From positions 434,001 through 498,000 of the forward strand of contig NZ_CP019434.1 of the NCBI RefSeq assembly GCF_001975725.1: a DNA stretch of 64,000 nt, written 5' to 3'. This document shows positions 1 to 9,543 of this stretch, piece after piece. The stretch is from Acidihalobacter ferrooxydans (GTDB lineage Bacteria; Pseudomonadota; Gammaproteobacteria; DSM-5130; Acidihalobacteraceae). A program made the translations under genes and the position numbers. Below the pieces are notes generated by a model. The model worked only from the letters and a program-made list of their open reading frames with translations, was not told the DNA's origin and made no database searches. Every line of letters begins with the position of its first letter. Position 1 is the first letter of the stretch.

Positions 1-30
1 CGTCGACAATGACATTCACGGAATACGAGC

Positions 31-1485
31 ATGAATCACAAGACCCTCGCAGAGTTGTCCGCCGCATTGCGCGACGGACAGATCAGTAGCCGCGCGCTGA
101 CCGAGCATTTCCTTGCCCGTATCCGCGCACTGAACGGTGCTTTGAACGCGGTCATCACCGTCACTGAAGAGCAGGCGCTGGCACAGGCCGACGCCGCCGA
201 CGCGCGCATCGCCGCCGGTGAAGCCGGCCCGTTGACCGGCATTCCGTTGCTGCACAAGGATCTGTTCTGCACCGACGGTGTGCGTACTTCCTGCGGTTCG
301 CGCATGCTGGACAATTTCGCCGCGCCATACGATGCCGGCGTGGTCGAGCGTCTGCGCGAGGCCGGCATGGTGATGCTCGGCAAGACCAATATGGATGAGT
401 TCGCCATGGGCTCCTCCAACGAAAACAGTTTTTATGGCCCGGTGCGTAATCCGTGGGACACCGAGCGCGTACCCGGCGGTTCCTCGGGTGGTTCGGCGGC
501 GGCTGTTGCCGCGCGCCTAGCGCCGGCCGCGACCGGTACCGACACCGGCGGCTCGATCCGCCAGCCGGCAGCGCTGACCGGCGTCACCGGCATCAAGCCG
601 ACCTATGGCCGGGTGTCGCGCTGGGGCATGGTGGCCTTCGCTTCCAGTCTCGACCAGGGCGGTGTGTTTGCCCGCACGGCGGAGGATTGCGCGTTGGTGC
701 TGGGCGCAATGGCCGGTTTCGATCCGCGTGACTCGACCAGTATCGAGCGCGAGGTGCCGGATTACGCCGCGGGCCTGAATGCGGACCTCGACGGCCTACG
801 CATCGGTCTGCCCAGGGAGTACTTCGGCGAAGGGCTGGATGCGGGCATTGCCGCGGCGGTTGAGGCGGCGACGGATACGTTCAGGGCGCTCGGCGCCGAG
901 GTCAGGGAAATCAGCTTGCCGAACACGCATCTGGCCGTGCCGGCGTACTATGTCGTCGCGCCCGCGGAGTGTTCGTCGAACCTGTCGCGCTTCGATGGCG
1001 TGCGCTACGGCTATCGCTGCGAGCATCCGAAGGATTTGACCGATCTCTACGAGCGCTCGCGGGGCGAGGGTTTCGGGCCCGAGGTGCAGCGGCGTATCAT
1101 GGTCGGCACTTACGCCTTGTCGGCCGGTTACTACGACGCCTACTACCTCAAGGCGCAGCGTGTGCGCCGCCTGATCAGCGGAGATTTCAGCAGCGCTTTC
1201 GCGGACGTCGATCTGATTCTGGGGCCGACGACTCCGGGCACGGCTTTCCGCATCGGCGAGAAGTCCGATGATCCGGTGAGCATGTATTTGTCCGATATCT
1301 ACACCGTCGCGGTGAACCTCGCCGGCCTGCCGGGCATGTCCGTGCCGGCCGGATTCGTGGAGGGCCTGCCGGTCGGTTTGCAGATCATCGGCAACTATTT
1401 CGAGGAAGGGCGCATGCTCAATGCCGCGCACCGCTTCCAGCAGGCCACCGATTGGCACACTCGCGCCCCGCGCGGTTTTGAGTAA
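31..1485 (+). CDS. gatA: Glu-tRNA(Gln)/Asp-tRNA(Asn) amidotransferase subunit A
   Basis: Catalytic amidase of the GatCAB complex, which releases ammonia from glutamine and passes it to GatB to amidate misacylated tRNA. The 484 residues are full family length. The Ser-cisSer-Lys triad is visible as Lys76 (in PLLHKDL), Ser151 (in PGGSSGGS) and Ser175 (in DTGGSIRQP), each three residues before the S. aureus numbering. gatB follows after 19 bp. The 30 bases before the ATG are too few to assign, but would fit the end of gatC. Two of the three frames there hit a stop at 10-12 or 32-34, the latter giving an ATGA overlap. Confidence 0.97.
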   Translation: MNHKTLAELSAALRDGQISSRALTEHFLARIRALNGALNAVITVTEEQALAQADAADARIAAGEAGPLTGIPLLHKDLFCTDGVRTSCGSRMLDNFAAPYDAGVVERLREAGMVMLGKTNMDEFAMGSSNENSFYGPVRNPWDTERVPGGSSGGSAAAVAARLAPAATGTDTGGSIRQPAALTGVTGIKPTYGRVSRWGMVAFASSLDQGGVFARTAEDCALVLGAMAGFDPRDSTSIEREVPDYAAGLNADLDGLRIGLPREYFGEGLDAGIAAAVEAATDTFRALGAEVREISLPNTHLAVPAYYVVAPAECSSNLSRFDGVRYGYRCEHPKDLTDLYERSRGEGFGPEVQRRIMVGTYALSAGYYDAYYLKAQRVRRLISGDFSSAFADVDLILGPTTPGTAFRIGEKSDDPVSMYLSDIYTVAVNLAGLPGMSVPAGFVEGLPVGLQIIGNYFEEGRMLNAAHRFQQATDWHTRAPRGFE

Positions 1486-1504
1486 ACAACTCAGGTACGA
1501 CGTG

Positions 1505-2941
1505 ATGGAATGGGAAGTCGTCATCGGGCTGGAAATCCACGCCCAGCTCGCCACCCGCAGCAAGATCTTCTCCGGCGCGGCCACGGCCTACGGCGCCGCG
1601 CCAAACACGCAGGCCTGCGCCATCGATCTGGGCATGCCCGGCGTGCTGCCGGTGCTCAACGCCGAAGCCGTGCGCATGGCCGCCAAGTTCGGCCTGGCGA
1701 TCGGCGCCACCGTGGCCGAACGCTCGGTGTTCGCGCGCAAGAATTACTTCTATCCCGATCTGCCCAAGGGCTATCAGATTTCGCAGTACGAACTGCCCGT
1801 GGTCAGCCAGGGCACGCTGGACATCGAGCTGGAGGACGGCACGACGAAGACCATCGGCGTAACCCGTGCGCACCTCGAAGAGGACGCCGGCAAGTCGCTG
1901 CATGAGGAATTTGCCAACGCCACCGGCATCGATCTCAACCGCGCCGGCACGCCGCTGCTGGAGATTGTCTCTGAGCCGGACATGCGTTCGGCCAAGGAAG
2001 CGGTCGCCTACATGAAGAAGATCCACTCGCTGGTGCGCTACCTCGGCATCTGCGACGGCAATATGCAGGAGGGTTCCTTCCGGTGCGACGCCAACGTTTC
2101 ACTGCGCAAAAAAGGCAGCGAGAAATTCGGCACCCGCACCGAGACCAAGAACCTCAACTCCTTTCGCTTCGTCGAGCGCGCGATCAACTACGAGATCGAG
2201 CGCCAGATGGATGTTCTCGAAAGCGGCGGCAGCATCGTGCAGGAAACGCGCCTGTACGACGCCAACAAGGACGAGACGCGCTCCATGCGCTCCAAGGAAG
2301 AGGCGAACGATTACCGCTACTTTCCCGATCCGGATTTGCTGCCTCTGGCAATCGACGCCGCTTTCCTGAACACGGTGCGCGCCGCGCTGCCTGAACTGCC
2401 GGACGCGAAAAAACAGCGTTTCATGGACGAGTACGGCCTGTCCTTCTACGACGCGGGCGTGCTGACCACCAGCCGCGAACTGGCCGATTTTTACGAGGCC
2501 GTGGCCGCCGCCTGCGGCGGGCAGGCCAAGCTGGCTGCCAACTGGGTGATGGGCGATTTTTCCGCGTTCCTGAACAGGGACAACCACGAGATCGCCGATG
2601 CGCCGGTGAATGCCGCGATGCTCGGTGGCCTGCTGGCACGCATCGAGGACAACACGATCTCCGGCAAGATCGCCAAGGAGGTATTCGAGGCGATGTGGGC
2701 CGGCGAGGGCGACGCCGATACGGTCATCGAAAAGCGCGGACTCAAGCAGATCACCGATTCTTCGGCCATCGAGGCGATTATCGACGAGATCATCGCTGCC
2801 AATCCGGCACAGGTCGAGCAGTACCGTGGCGGCAAGGACAAGCTCTTCGGCTTCTTCGTCGGGCAGGCGATGAAAGCCACCCAGGGCAAGGCCAACCCGC
2901 AACAGTTGAACGAACTGCTCAAGCGAAAACTCGCTGGCTGA
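1505..2941 (+). CDS. gatB: Glu-tRNA(Gln)/Asp-tRNA(Asn) amidotransferase subunit B
   Basis: GatB binds the misacylated tRNA, activates the Glu or Asp side chain with ATP and receives ammonia from GatA. The product is 478 residues, the usual size. It starts [15 protein letters not shown], the conserved N-terminus of the family, and has the typical RCDANVS and YRYFPDPDL motifs. The frame is open further upstream to 1421, but that part overlaps gatA and is not conserved-looking, so the ATG at 1505 was chosen. The C-terminal YqeY-like tail ([16 protein letters not shown]) is complete. Confidence 0.97.
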   Translation: MEWEVVIGLEIHAQLATRSKIFSGAATAYGAAPNTQACAIDLGMPGVLPVLNAEAVRMAAKFGLAIGATVAERSVFARKNYFYPDLPKGYQISQYELPVVSQGTLDIELEDGTTKTIGVTRAHLEEDAGKSLHEEFANATGIDLNRAGTPLLEIVSEPDMRSAKEAVAYMKKIHSLVRYLGICDGNMQEGSFRCDANVSLRKKGSEKFGTRTETKNLNSFRFVERAINYEIERQMDVLESGGSIVQETRLYDANKDETRSMRSKEEANDYRYFPDPDLLPLAIDAAFLNTVRAALPELPDAKKQRFMDEYGLSFYDAGVLTTSRELADFYEAVAAACGGQAKLAANWVMGDFSAFLNRDNHEIADAPVNAAMLGGLLARIEDNTISGKIAKEVFEAMWAGEGDADTVIEKRGLKQITDSSAIEAIIDEIIAANPAQVEQYRGGKDKLFGFFVGQAMKATQGKANPQQLNELLKRKLAG

Positions 2942-2948
2942 AACGCGT

Positions 2949-2977
2949 CGCGCCCGGGGCCTGCGGTCCCGGGCGCG
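2949..2977 (+). other. perfect 10-bp stem-loop between gatB and hslO
   Basis: The arms cgcgcccggg (2949-2958) and cccgggcgcg (2968-2977) pair perfectly around a 9-nt loop. No T tract follows, so it is not a classic intrinsic terminator. It may be a 3' end-stabilising hairpin for gatAB mRNA or a weak attenuator. It would cover the ribosome-binding region of the upstream ATG at 2983, which favours 3028 as the hslO start. Confidence 0.6.
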
Positions 2978-3027
2978 TGCCAATGACACCCGAGACAGGA
3001 CGCGATGCCTTGCGCGCCGATGCCGCC

Positions 3028-3936
3028 ATGATCGAACGAGACAGCCTGCACCGTTTCCTCATCGAGCGCACCCATGTGCGCGGCGAGTGGATTCATCTTG
3101 ACGCCACCTGGAACGCCTTGTGCGAGCGCGCCGCTTACCCGGCGCCGGTGCGCAACCTGCTCGGCGAGGCGCTGGCCGCGACGGCGCTGCTTTCGGCCAC
3201 GATCAAGTTCAGCGGCGCGCTGACGCTGCAGGTCCGCGGCGACGGTGACGTGTCCCTGCTCGTCATACAGGCGCAGGTCGGCCCGGCGCGCGTTGGCGAG
3301 GCTGAGGGTCATGGGCGGCGGACGCTGCGCGGTCTGGCGCGCTGGCAGGGCGCGCCGCAGGCCGGGTCGCTGGCGACGTTGTGCGGCAGTGGGCACATGG
3401 CGCTGACCATCGATCCCGGTCGGGGCGGCGAGCGTTATCAGGGTATCGTCGCGCTGGAAGGCGAGTGTCTGGCCGACGCGTTGCACGATTATTTCGAGCG
3501 CTCCGAACAGTTGCCGACCCGGCTCTGGCTGGCTGCCGGGGAACAGGGCGTCGCCGGCTTGCTGTTGCAGGCGCTGCCCGGAGCGGTGCCGGATCCCGAT
3601 GCCTGGGAGCGTACCGTCGCGCTGGCGGATACCGTCACGTCAGCCGAGTTGCTCGAACTGTCCGCCGAGGCGCTGCTGCATCGCCTCTATCACGAAGAGG
3701 ATGTGCGCCTGTTCGAGCGTGAGCCGGTCGGTTTCTACTGCGGTTGCTCGCGTGAACGCGTGGCAGACATGCTGCGCGGCCTGGGGCGACAGGAGACCCG
3801 CGCGATTCTTGCCGAACAGGGGCGTATCGAGGTCGATTGTGAGTTCTGCGGGGCGCACTATGGTTTCGATGCGGTGGATGCCGAAGCGATTTTTTCCGCC
3901 GGCGATCAGCCGGCGATGCCACGCACCGAACATTGA
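3028..3936 (+). CDS. hslO: Hsp33 redox-regulated holdase chaperone
   Basis: Cytoplasmic chaperone switched on by oxidative unfolding. The 302-residue product shows the Hsp33 pattern LHRFLIERTHVRGE at the N-terminus, YHEEDVRLFE in the middle, and the zinc-binding cysteines Cys238-x-Cys240 and Cys271-x2-Cys274 at the C-terminus. Under oxidation these cysteines form disulfides and release zinc. The frame is open from well inside gatB. An ATG at 2983 lies just after a strong hairpin, whereas the ATG at 3028 gives a start colinear with E. coli Hsp33 (MPQHDQLHRYLF). The 170 bp after it precede mrdA. Confidence 0.95.
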   Translation: MIERDSLHRFLIERTHVRGEWIHLDATWNALCERAAYPAPVRNLLGEALAATALLSATIKFSGALTLQVRGDGDVSLLVIQAQVGPARVGEAEGHGRRTLRGLARWQGAPQAGSLATLCGSGHMALTIDPGRGGERYQGIVALEGECLADALHDYFERSEQLPTRLWLAAGEQGVAGLLLQALPGAVPDPDAWERTVALADTVTSAELLELSAEALLHRLYHEEDVRLFEREPVGFYCGCSRERVADMLRGLGRQETRAILAEQGRIEVDCEFCGAHYGFDAVDAEAIFSAGDQPAMPRTEH

Positions 3937-4106
3937 GGCGTTCACGACTGCAGGAAGATTGACCCTTGGTAAGGTCTTGCCGGGCGTTATGCCGGTAAAG
4001 TGATCCGAACGGTCGATGTGTGGCGGCGGGCGAACGCGCGCGCCATGCACGGTCCAAAACCGCAGCCCGGCCGGTCGGCGGGCGTGTTATGCGAATGTGA
4101 TAGCCG

Positions 4107-6239
4107 ATGTCGAAGAGGAGAAGTCCCGTTGCTGATGCGCGTCAGCAACGACGTATATTCAGTTTTCGTGTGGTGGTGCTGGCCGCGCTGGTCTTCGTCA
4201 TGCTGGGCGGGGCCGTGTACCGCCTGGCCGAGTTGCAGGTTCTGGAGCACCGCAGTTATGCTCTGGCGGCCCACGATAATCGGGTGCGCATCGATCCGGT
4301 GCCGCCGCCGCGAGGGCTGATCTATAGCCGCAACGGTATCCTGCTGGCCGAAAACGTGCCCAGCTACGCGCTGGTCATCGTGCCCGACGACGTTCATCAC
4401 ATGGCGCAGACGCTGCAGGCATTGACCCGTTTGCTGAACATCGCGCCGACCGATCTGAAGCATTTCACGCAGCTATTGCACCGCACGCCGCCGTACCGCG
4501 CGGTGCCGCTGCTTACTGAGCTGACGCCGAAACAGATCGCGAAGTTTGCCGTCGAGCGGTACCGGTTTGCCGGTGTGCATGTCCAGGCGCATCTGGTGCG
4601 CCGTTATCCGTACCGTGGGCTGACGACGGATTCCGTAGGTTACGTCGGGCGGATCAATGCCACCGAACTGTCCAAGGTGAATGCGAACAATTACGCGGGT
4701 ACGGACTACTTCGGCAAGAGTTGGCTCGAAGCGGACTACGAGCCGCAGCTGCACGGCACGGCCGGCTACGTCGTACATCGGGTCAATGCGGGCGGGCAAC
4801 CGCTGGAGACCTTGCAGCGTCATTTGCCGGTGCCTGGGCAGGATATCGTGCTGACGCTGGACAAGGGCCTGCAAGAGGTCGCCCAGAAAGCGATGCGCGG
4901 CAAGCTGGGGGCCGTGGTGGTATTGAATCCACGTAATGGCGCGATTCTCGCGCTTGTCTCCAGCCCGAGCTTTGATCCGAACTGGTTCGTGAACGGGATA
5001 TCCGAAAAACGTTATCTGAGTTTGCTCAACAACCCAGCCAAGCCGCTCTGGAATCGCGCCTTGCAAGCCGGCTATGCGCCGGGTTCGACGATCAAGCCCT
5101 ATATCGCGGTGGGCGCGCTGCAGGACGGCGTGGTCACGGCCAAGGAAAAGATATTCGCCGGCCCGTACTACGTGCTGCCGCACGATCCGACCAAGCATAA
5201 GTTCTGGGACTGGACGCCCTACGGCGCAGGCATGACCGACCTCAAGAAAGCCATCGAAGAGTCGGTGGATACCTATTTCTATCCGGTTGCGGTCAAGATG
5301 GGCATCACACGGCTGGATCGCACGCTGGCCAAATTCGGTTTCGGCAAGGACCCCATGCCGAGCCTGAACGGCGTTGCCAGTGGGCTGTTGCCGTCGCCGG
5401 CCTGGAAACGGCGTGCGCTGGGGCAGTCCTGGTATCCGGGCGATACGGTGGTGATGGGTATCGGCCAGGGCTATCTGCAGATCACGCCGCTGCAACTGGC
5501 CAAGGCCGTGTCGATCATTGCGATGCACGGTCAGGGTTTCGTGCCGCGGCTGGTGCGGGCCTGGTACGATCCGACGACGCACGCGCTGCGCCCGAATCCA
5601 CCTCGCCCGCTGCCGACAATACGGCTGCGCGATCCAAAGTACTGGAGCGACGTGATCGCCGGCATGCACGCAGTGACCGCATCGCCAAATGGCACGGCGT
5701 ATCCGTCATTCATCGGCTTCCCGCACACCGTGGCCGGCAAGACCGGGACCGCGCAATTGTTCAGTACGCCGCATACCAATCCGTTCGCCCGCCAGGCGCC
5801 GGTGCCCTACAATCTGCGCGACAACAATCTGTTCGAGGCATTCACGCCTATCGACCATCCGCAATTGGCCGTGGTGGTAGTCGTCGAGCATACCGGTGTG
5901 CGCATCGGCGCCGCATCGCGGGTGGCGCGCAAGATCATGACCTACTGGTACGCGCACCGCGCGCAGATCGACCGGCCGCTGCACCAGCTTAAGCTGCACA
6001 CGCAGGCCAAGCCACCGGCGAAGCAGAGCGCCAAGCCGACGCCGCATCCGCCGGGGCACCAGGTTATGGTCACCATTCGCGCCGGGGATACCCTGTGGCA
6101 GTTGGCGCATCACTATGGCGTGACCGTCAAACAACTGGTGAAGTGGAATCATTTCGTCAATGCAGGGCAGCCGCTCAGCATTGGCCAACAGATCGTCGTG
6201 TGGACGCAACTGCCCGTGTCCAAGGGCAAGGCGCCTTGA
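4107..6239 (+). CDS. mrdA: penicillin-binding protein 2 with C-terminal LysM domain
   Basis: Transpeptidase of the elongasome, cross-linking peptidoglycan during rod growth with RodA. The N-terminal membrane anchor lies at about residues 18-40, followed by the PBP dimer region. The transpeptidase has Ser327-x-x-Lys330 (GSTIKP), Ser386-Val-Asp (ESVDTYF, the form of the SxN motif usual in PBP2) and Lys545-Thr-Gly. At 710 residues it is about 75 longer than E. coli PBP2. After a Lys/Pro/His-rich linker (about 620-650) it carries a LysM-like module from about residue 654 (VTIRAGDTLWQLAHHYG) to 700. rodA follows after 15 bp, so the two are probably co-transcribed. Confidence 0.95.
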   Translation: MSKRRSPVADARQQRRIFSFRVVVLAALVFVMLGGAVYRLAELQVLEHRSYALAAHDNRVRIDPVPPPRGLIYSRNGILLAENVPSYALVIVPDDVHHMAQTLQALTRLLNIAPTDLKHFTQLLHRTPPYRAVPLLTELTPKQIAKFAVERYRFAGVHVQAHLVRRYPYRGLTTDSVGYVGRINATELSKVNANNYAGTDYFGKSWLEADYEPQLHGTAGYVVHRVNAGGQPLETLQRHLPVPGQDIVLTLDKGLQEVAQKAMRGKLGAVVVLNPRNGAILALVSSPSFDPNWFVNGISEKRYLSLLNNPAKPLWNRALQAGYAPGSTIKPYIAVGALQDGVVTAKEKIFAGPYYVLPHDPTKHKFWDWTPYGAGMTDLKKAIEESVDTYFYPVAVKMGITRLDRTLAKFGFGKDPMPSLNGVASGLLPSPAWKRRALGQSWYPGDTVVMGIGQGYLQITPLQLAKAVSIIAMHGQGFVPRLVRAWYDPTTHALRPNPPRPLPTIRLRDPKYWSDVIAGMHAVTASPNGTAYPSFIGFPHTVAGKTGTAQLFSTPHTNPFARQAPVPYNLRDNNLFEAFTPIDHPQLAVVVVVEHTGVRIGAASRVARKIMTYWYAHRAQIDRPLHQLKLHTQAKPPAKQSAKPTPHPPGHQVMVTIRAGDTLWQLAHHYGVTVKQLVKWNHFVNAGQPLSIGQQIVVWTQLPVSKGKAP

Positions 6240-6254
6240 GGCGCGGAGGCGTGG

Positions 6255-7367
6255 ATGTTTGGTGAGAGCCTGTTAGAGCGCTGGGCGCGCGCGCTGTCGA
6301 ATTTGAAGGTCGACTGGCCGTTGCTGGCGGGTATCGTGCTGATCTTCGCCGTTGGCGAGGCGGTGCTGTACAGCGCGTCCGGACCGGGTTACGGCATTGT
6401 GCTGCGGCAGGGTTTGAAGTTCCTGTTCGCCATCGGCGTGATGCTGCTGGTCGCGCAGATTCCGCCGCGGCACCTGAAGCGGATCAGTCCGTTCGTCTAT
6501 CTGTTTGGTGTCGTGTTGCTGATCGGTGTGCTCGTGCACGGGCACTCGGCGCTCGGCGCGCGGCGCTGGCTTGATCTGGGGCCTTTGCGCGTCCAGCCAT
6601 CCGAGTTCATGAAGCTGGCGCTGCCGATGATGCTGGCCTGGCTGATCAGTCGCAATCCCCTGCCGGTCAGGTTCGGTGTGTTGCTCCAGGTGCTGCTGCT
6701 GCTGGCCATCCCTGCGGTGCTGATCGACAAGGAGCCGGATCTGGGCACCGCACTGATCATCGCGATGGGCGGGGTTATCATGATTGTGCTTGCCGGCACA
6801 CGCTGGCGGTACTTGCTGTTCGGCGCGCTGATCTGCGCCGCGCTGATGCCGGTCGCGTGGCATTTCATGCATGCTTATCAGCGCGAGCGCATTCTGGTCT
6901 TCCTCAATCCGGCCAGTGCTCCGCTCGGCGCCGGTTATCATATCGTGCAGTCGATGATTTCGATCGGTTCGAGCGGGCTGTATGGCCTTGGCTGGCCACA
7001 CGCGCCGCAGGCTCAGCTCGGGTTTTTACCCGAGAGTCGCACGGATTTCATTTTCGCCGTATTCAGCGAGGAGTTCGGTCTGCTCGGTAGCCTGGCTTTG
7101 CTGGGTGCGTACACGTTCGTGATCATGCGCGGCCTGTATATCGCGTGGTGCGCCAGCGACAACTATTCGCGGTTGCTTGCCGGTTGTCTGTCACTGGTTT
7201 TCGCCATCGACGTGTTCATCAACATCGATATGACCATGGGCTTGCTGCCCGTGGTCGGGGTGCCGTTGCCGTTCATGAGTTATGGGGGAACTTCGCTGGT
7301 GAGTATGGCTGCGGCCATGGGCATGCTGCAGAGCATCGCCCGGCATAAGCCGCTGGTGGCTTCGTGA
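6255..7367 (+). CDS. rodA: RodA peptidoglycan glycosyltransferase
   Basis: SEDS-family glycan polymerase that partners PBP2 in the elongasome. The 370 residues contain about ten hydrophobic segments and SEDS landmarks: RRWLDLGPLRVQPSEFMK (the RW-PSE region), DLGTALI, and the C-terminal GLLPVVGVPLPFMSYGG loop. The start ATG at 6255 lies 15 bp after the mrdA stop with AGGCG in front. The usual mreBCD genes are not upstream; hslO and gatAB are. Confidence 0.96.
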   Translation: MFGESLLERWARALSNLKVDWPLLAGIVLIFAVGEAVLYSASGPGYGIVLRQGLKFLFAIGVMLLVAQIPPRHLKRISPFVYLFGVVLLIGVLVHGHSALGARRWLDLGPLRVQPSEFMKLALPMMLAWLISRNPLPVRFGVLLQVLLLLAIPAVLIDKEPDLGTALIIAMGGVIMIVLAGTRWRYLLFGALICAALMPVAWHFMHAYQRERILVFLNPASAPLGAGYHIVQSMISIGSSGLYGLGWPHAPQAQLGFLPESRTDFIFAVFSEEFGLLGSLALLGAYTFVIMRGLYIAWCASDNYSRLLAGCLSLVFAIDVFINIDMTMGLLPVVGVPLPFMSYGGTSLVSMAAAMGMLQSIARHKPLVAS

Positions 7368-7994
7368 GTGTGTCGCCGACGCTTCGATAACCGCAGCACG
7401 GTTCCCTATTTCAGCCAGTGGGAGTCTGCCGCGCTGGCTCCGGATATCGCGTCCGGCCGCGCACGGCTGATCGATGATCCGCATTGGTCCGCATCGGGGG
7501 CGCGCACGCCTGAGGAGTACGCAGCATGGGCGAATCATGTCTGCGGTATGGCTTGTCTGAAAATGGTGCTGGCAACGCGCACAGGTCGGATCGTCCCAAC
7601 GCTTGAACTGGCCCGGATCGCACGGCGTTACGGTGCCTATACGGTGGACAACGACGCGATCCGAGGGCTTATTTATGCGCCATTCGTCGAATGCGTGGCG
7701 TTGGAGTTCGGCATACGCGCTGAGGTCGTAACCGAAATCACGGCGGCCGATCTCGCGGCGCAATTGAGACGGGCTGAATTTTTCATGGCCTCGGTTCATC
7801 CAGGGATACGCGAACCGCAGGTCGCGCCACCGACACGTGGTGGCCATCTGGTGTTGGTCACTGCCGCGCAGGGCGCGATGGTGCGTTTCCATAATCCGTC
7901 GGGGATTGATCCGGCAACGCGGGCTGACGTGTGCATGCCAGTGACGGTCTTTGCCGGGTTCTTTGCCGGGAGAGGGATCGCGATCCTGCGCTGA
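7368..7994 (+). CDS. C39-like cysteine peptidase-fold protein
   Basis: A 208-residue protein starting with GTG directly after the rodA stop, so translation is probably coupled. The pattern matches the peptidase C39-like family: PYFSQW near residue 13, Cys59 in NHVCGMACLKMVL, His160 in RGGHLVLVTA and Asn176 in FHNPSG, the expected Cys/His/Asn set. No signal peptide or membrane segment is evident, so its compartment is unclear. A role in wall metabolism follows only from its place in the rod-shape operon. The substrate is unknown, and it could be a non-proteolytic member of the fold. Confidence 0.75.
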   Translation: MCRRRFDNRSTVPYFSQWESAALAPDIASGRARLIDDPHWSASGARTPEEYAAWANHVCGMACLKMVLATRTGRIVPTLELARIARRYGAYTVDNDAIRGLIYAPFVECVALEFGIRAEVVTEITAADLAAQLRRAEFFMASVHPGIREPQVAPPTRGGHLVLVTAAQGAMVRFHNPSGIDPATRADVCMPVTVFAGFFAGRGIAILR

Positions 7995-8098
7995 GGGGCA
8001 TTGCGCATCGCGCCTTGTGTTGACGTATCCGCGGAATCTGAATGTGCTCCTGAGAATGCTGCAGTGCGCTTTACTGAGGCAGGGAGATGGGGTGGTCG

Positions 8099-8144
8099 CG
8101 CACAAAATATGTGCTTGTCCATGTAAGTGCTTTATTTTGGTGCA
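8099..8144 (+). promoter_or_regulatory. two NtrC-like boxes upstream of the sigma-54 promoter
   Basis: Compared with the NtrC consensus TGCACCAWWWTGGTGCA, TGCTTTATTTTGGTGCA at 8128-8144 matches 14 of 17 positions. A second site at 8099-8115 contains the palindrome GCACA-aaata-TGTGC. Their centres are 29 bp apart, about three helical turns, and lie near -118 and -147 relative to the start predicted from the sigma-54 promoter. This is the layout of the E. coli glnA enhancer. It implies nitrogen control of the importer downstream. Confidence 0.55.
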
Positions 8145-8227
8145 TGGCGAATTGCGCATGGAATGCCTAAACTACGCGAATCGGGCGTTTATGCCATGAC
8201 GCGGTGAAAATGGCCGATGTGTTGGGA

Positions 8228-8243
8228 TGGCACTTTTATTGCT
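8228..8243 (+). promoter_or_regulatory. sigma-54 (RpoN) promoter of the amino-acid ABC operon
   Basis: TGGCAC-N5-TTGCT matches the sigma-54 consensus, with GG and GC at the required -24/-12 spacing. Predicted transcription start is near 8254, giving a leader of about 160 nt to the binding-protein gene at 8413. The whole 7995-8412 gap holds no convincing gene; short frames in it have no recognisable features. Confidence 0.65.
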
Positions 8244-8412
8244 GTCGGAATACTCGCTTGAACGAGGGACGCCATGAACGGCTGACCGCGCCGGATGCTG
8301 GATAAACAGGACATCGCGCGGCGCCAAGCGGCCAACCCAAGGGCTATTGATCGGACGGCGGCCGATTCCATCCGGGGTCATCCGTCACACTTTAAATGAG
8401 GGGAAATTCAGA

Positions 8413-9282
8413 ATGAAGTATCGAAAGAACCGCGGTTTCGCACTGGGCATGGGTGTTGCCGCTGTCGTGCTGGCAGCCGGCGTGGTACAGAATGCCTACG
8501 CTGCCAAGGCGCAGTATGGCGATTGCAAGGTGACCGGCAAATGGGCTTCGGATCCGATCAAGCCGGCGATTCCGGGACAATTGACCGTCGAGGTCAATCT
8601 GCCGGCGCCGGGTTGGTGGAACGGCAATTCGCCGTCGACGATCAAGAGTGGTTATGAGTACTGCATGGCGGCCAACATTGCCTACCGCGCTGGTCTGCCG
8701 AAGCTGGTGGTCAAGAATGTGGGGTGGGACGGTCTGGTCGCTGGTCAGACCAAGAACTTCGATCTCGCACTGTCCGAAATTTCCATTACGCCCAAACGCG
8801 CCAAGGTGGTTCAGTTCTCCACGCCGTACTTCGAATCCACGATGGGCGTGCTGGTGCGCAAGGGCAGCCATGTGACGCAGGACAATATCAGGGATCAGGT
8901 TATCGGTGTACAAGGCGGAACCACCGGCGCCAGTTTCGTTGCCAATAAGCTCAAGCCCACCAAGCAGGTGCGCGTGTTCAGCGGCGAAGCAGCGCAGTTC
9001 ACGGCGCTGGCGGCACGTCAGGTTGGCGTCGCGGTCAACGATACATCCATCGTGCTCGCCCAGCAGGGCAAGAGCCACGGTATGCTCCATGTGGTTGGTC
9101 AGTACGACACCGGAGAGAGCTACGGCGCGTTGTTCCCGAAAAATTCGCCGAATGTGAAGGCCGTTGACAAGATGATCAAGGACATGATCCATGACGGCAC
9201 ACTCAAGATGCTGGCGGACAAGTATCTGGCTGCCGCCTGGGGCGCTTCGCCGAATAGCGTGCCGACCTGGACGCTGAAGTAA
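8413..9282 (+). CDS. polar amino-acid ABC transporter substrate-binding protein
   Basis: Periplasmic family 3 solute-binding protein. The 289-residue precursor has a signal peptide (basic KYRKNRG, then a hydrophobic core, cleavage likely after AYA near residue 31). The mature part has the SBP_bac_3 pattern: DLALSEISITPKRAKVV, FSTPYFESTMGVLV, GVQGGTTGASF. The ATG at 8413 follows GAGGGG and gives the signal peptide at the right place; the upstream in-frame ATG at 8347 does not. The permease and ATPase genes follow. Ligand is probably glutamate, glutamine or a related amino acid, given the nitrogen-type promoter, but this is inference. Confidence 0.9.
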   Translation: MKYRKNRGFALGMGVAAVVLAAGVVQNAYAAKAQYGDCKVTGKWASDPIKPAIPGQLTVEVNLPAPGWWNGNSPSTIKSGYEYCMAANIAYRAGLPKLVVKNVGWDGLVAGQTKNFDLALSEISITPKRAKVVQFSTPYFESTMGVLVRKGSHVTQDNIRDQVIGVQGGTTGASFVANKLKPTKQVRVFSGEAAQFTALAARQVGVAVNDTSIVLAQQGKSHGMLHVVGQYDTGESYGALFPKNSPNVKAVDKMIKDMIHDGTLKMLADKYLAAAWGASPNSVPTWTLK

Positions 9283-9288
9283 GACCCG

Positions 9289-9327
9289 CCAGGCCTCCTG
9301 TGTACGTGTCGTGCGCAGGGGGCCTGG
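9289..9327 (+). other. intercistronic stem-loop after the binding-protein gene
   Basis: Arms at 9289-9300 (CCAGGCCTCCTG) and 9316-9327 (CAGGGGGCCTGG) form a 12-bp stem with one G-U pair. It lies 6 bp after the stop codon. Such hairpins commonly protect the 3' end of the abundant binding-protein mRNA in ABC operons. No T tract follows. Confidence 0.55.
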
Positions 9328-9406
9328 TAGCCGGGGGTCTGTGTTGTTCCGCCGCATGCCGGTTGCAGACCGACATTGCACGCGGTTCGGCATGTGCAGC
9401 ACGAAC

Positions 9407-9509
9407 CCTGTGAGCTTGCCGGACTTGGCGGATGGTAGTGAGGCGAGTAGTGAATGGGGTCTACCCCATTGCCACCGTAAATTCTTGCCAGGTCCGACAG
9501 ACTCACAGG
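9407..9509 (-). repeat. family 1 inverted-repeat element, copy 1
   Basis: A 103-bp element with 23-bp terminal inverted repeats (19 of 23 match) and an internal palindrome aatggggtctaccccatt. Its reverse complement aligns along the length with the copies at 27555, 39338, 41978 and 55794. It lies between the binding-protein and permease genes of one ABC operon. No coding capacity; it resembles a MITE or REP-type element. Confidence 0.75.
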
Positions 9510-9543
9510 CGACACTCCGCCCTATCCGATTGGAAACCTCTTC

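Noticed and set aside
7951-8199. Possible 82-codon gene after the C39-like gene
   Set aside because: It overlaps that gene and the NtrC-like sites, has no ribosome-binding site and no recognisable sequence.
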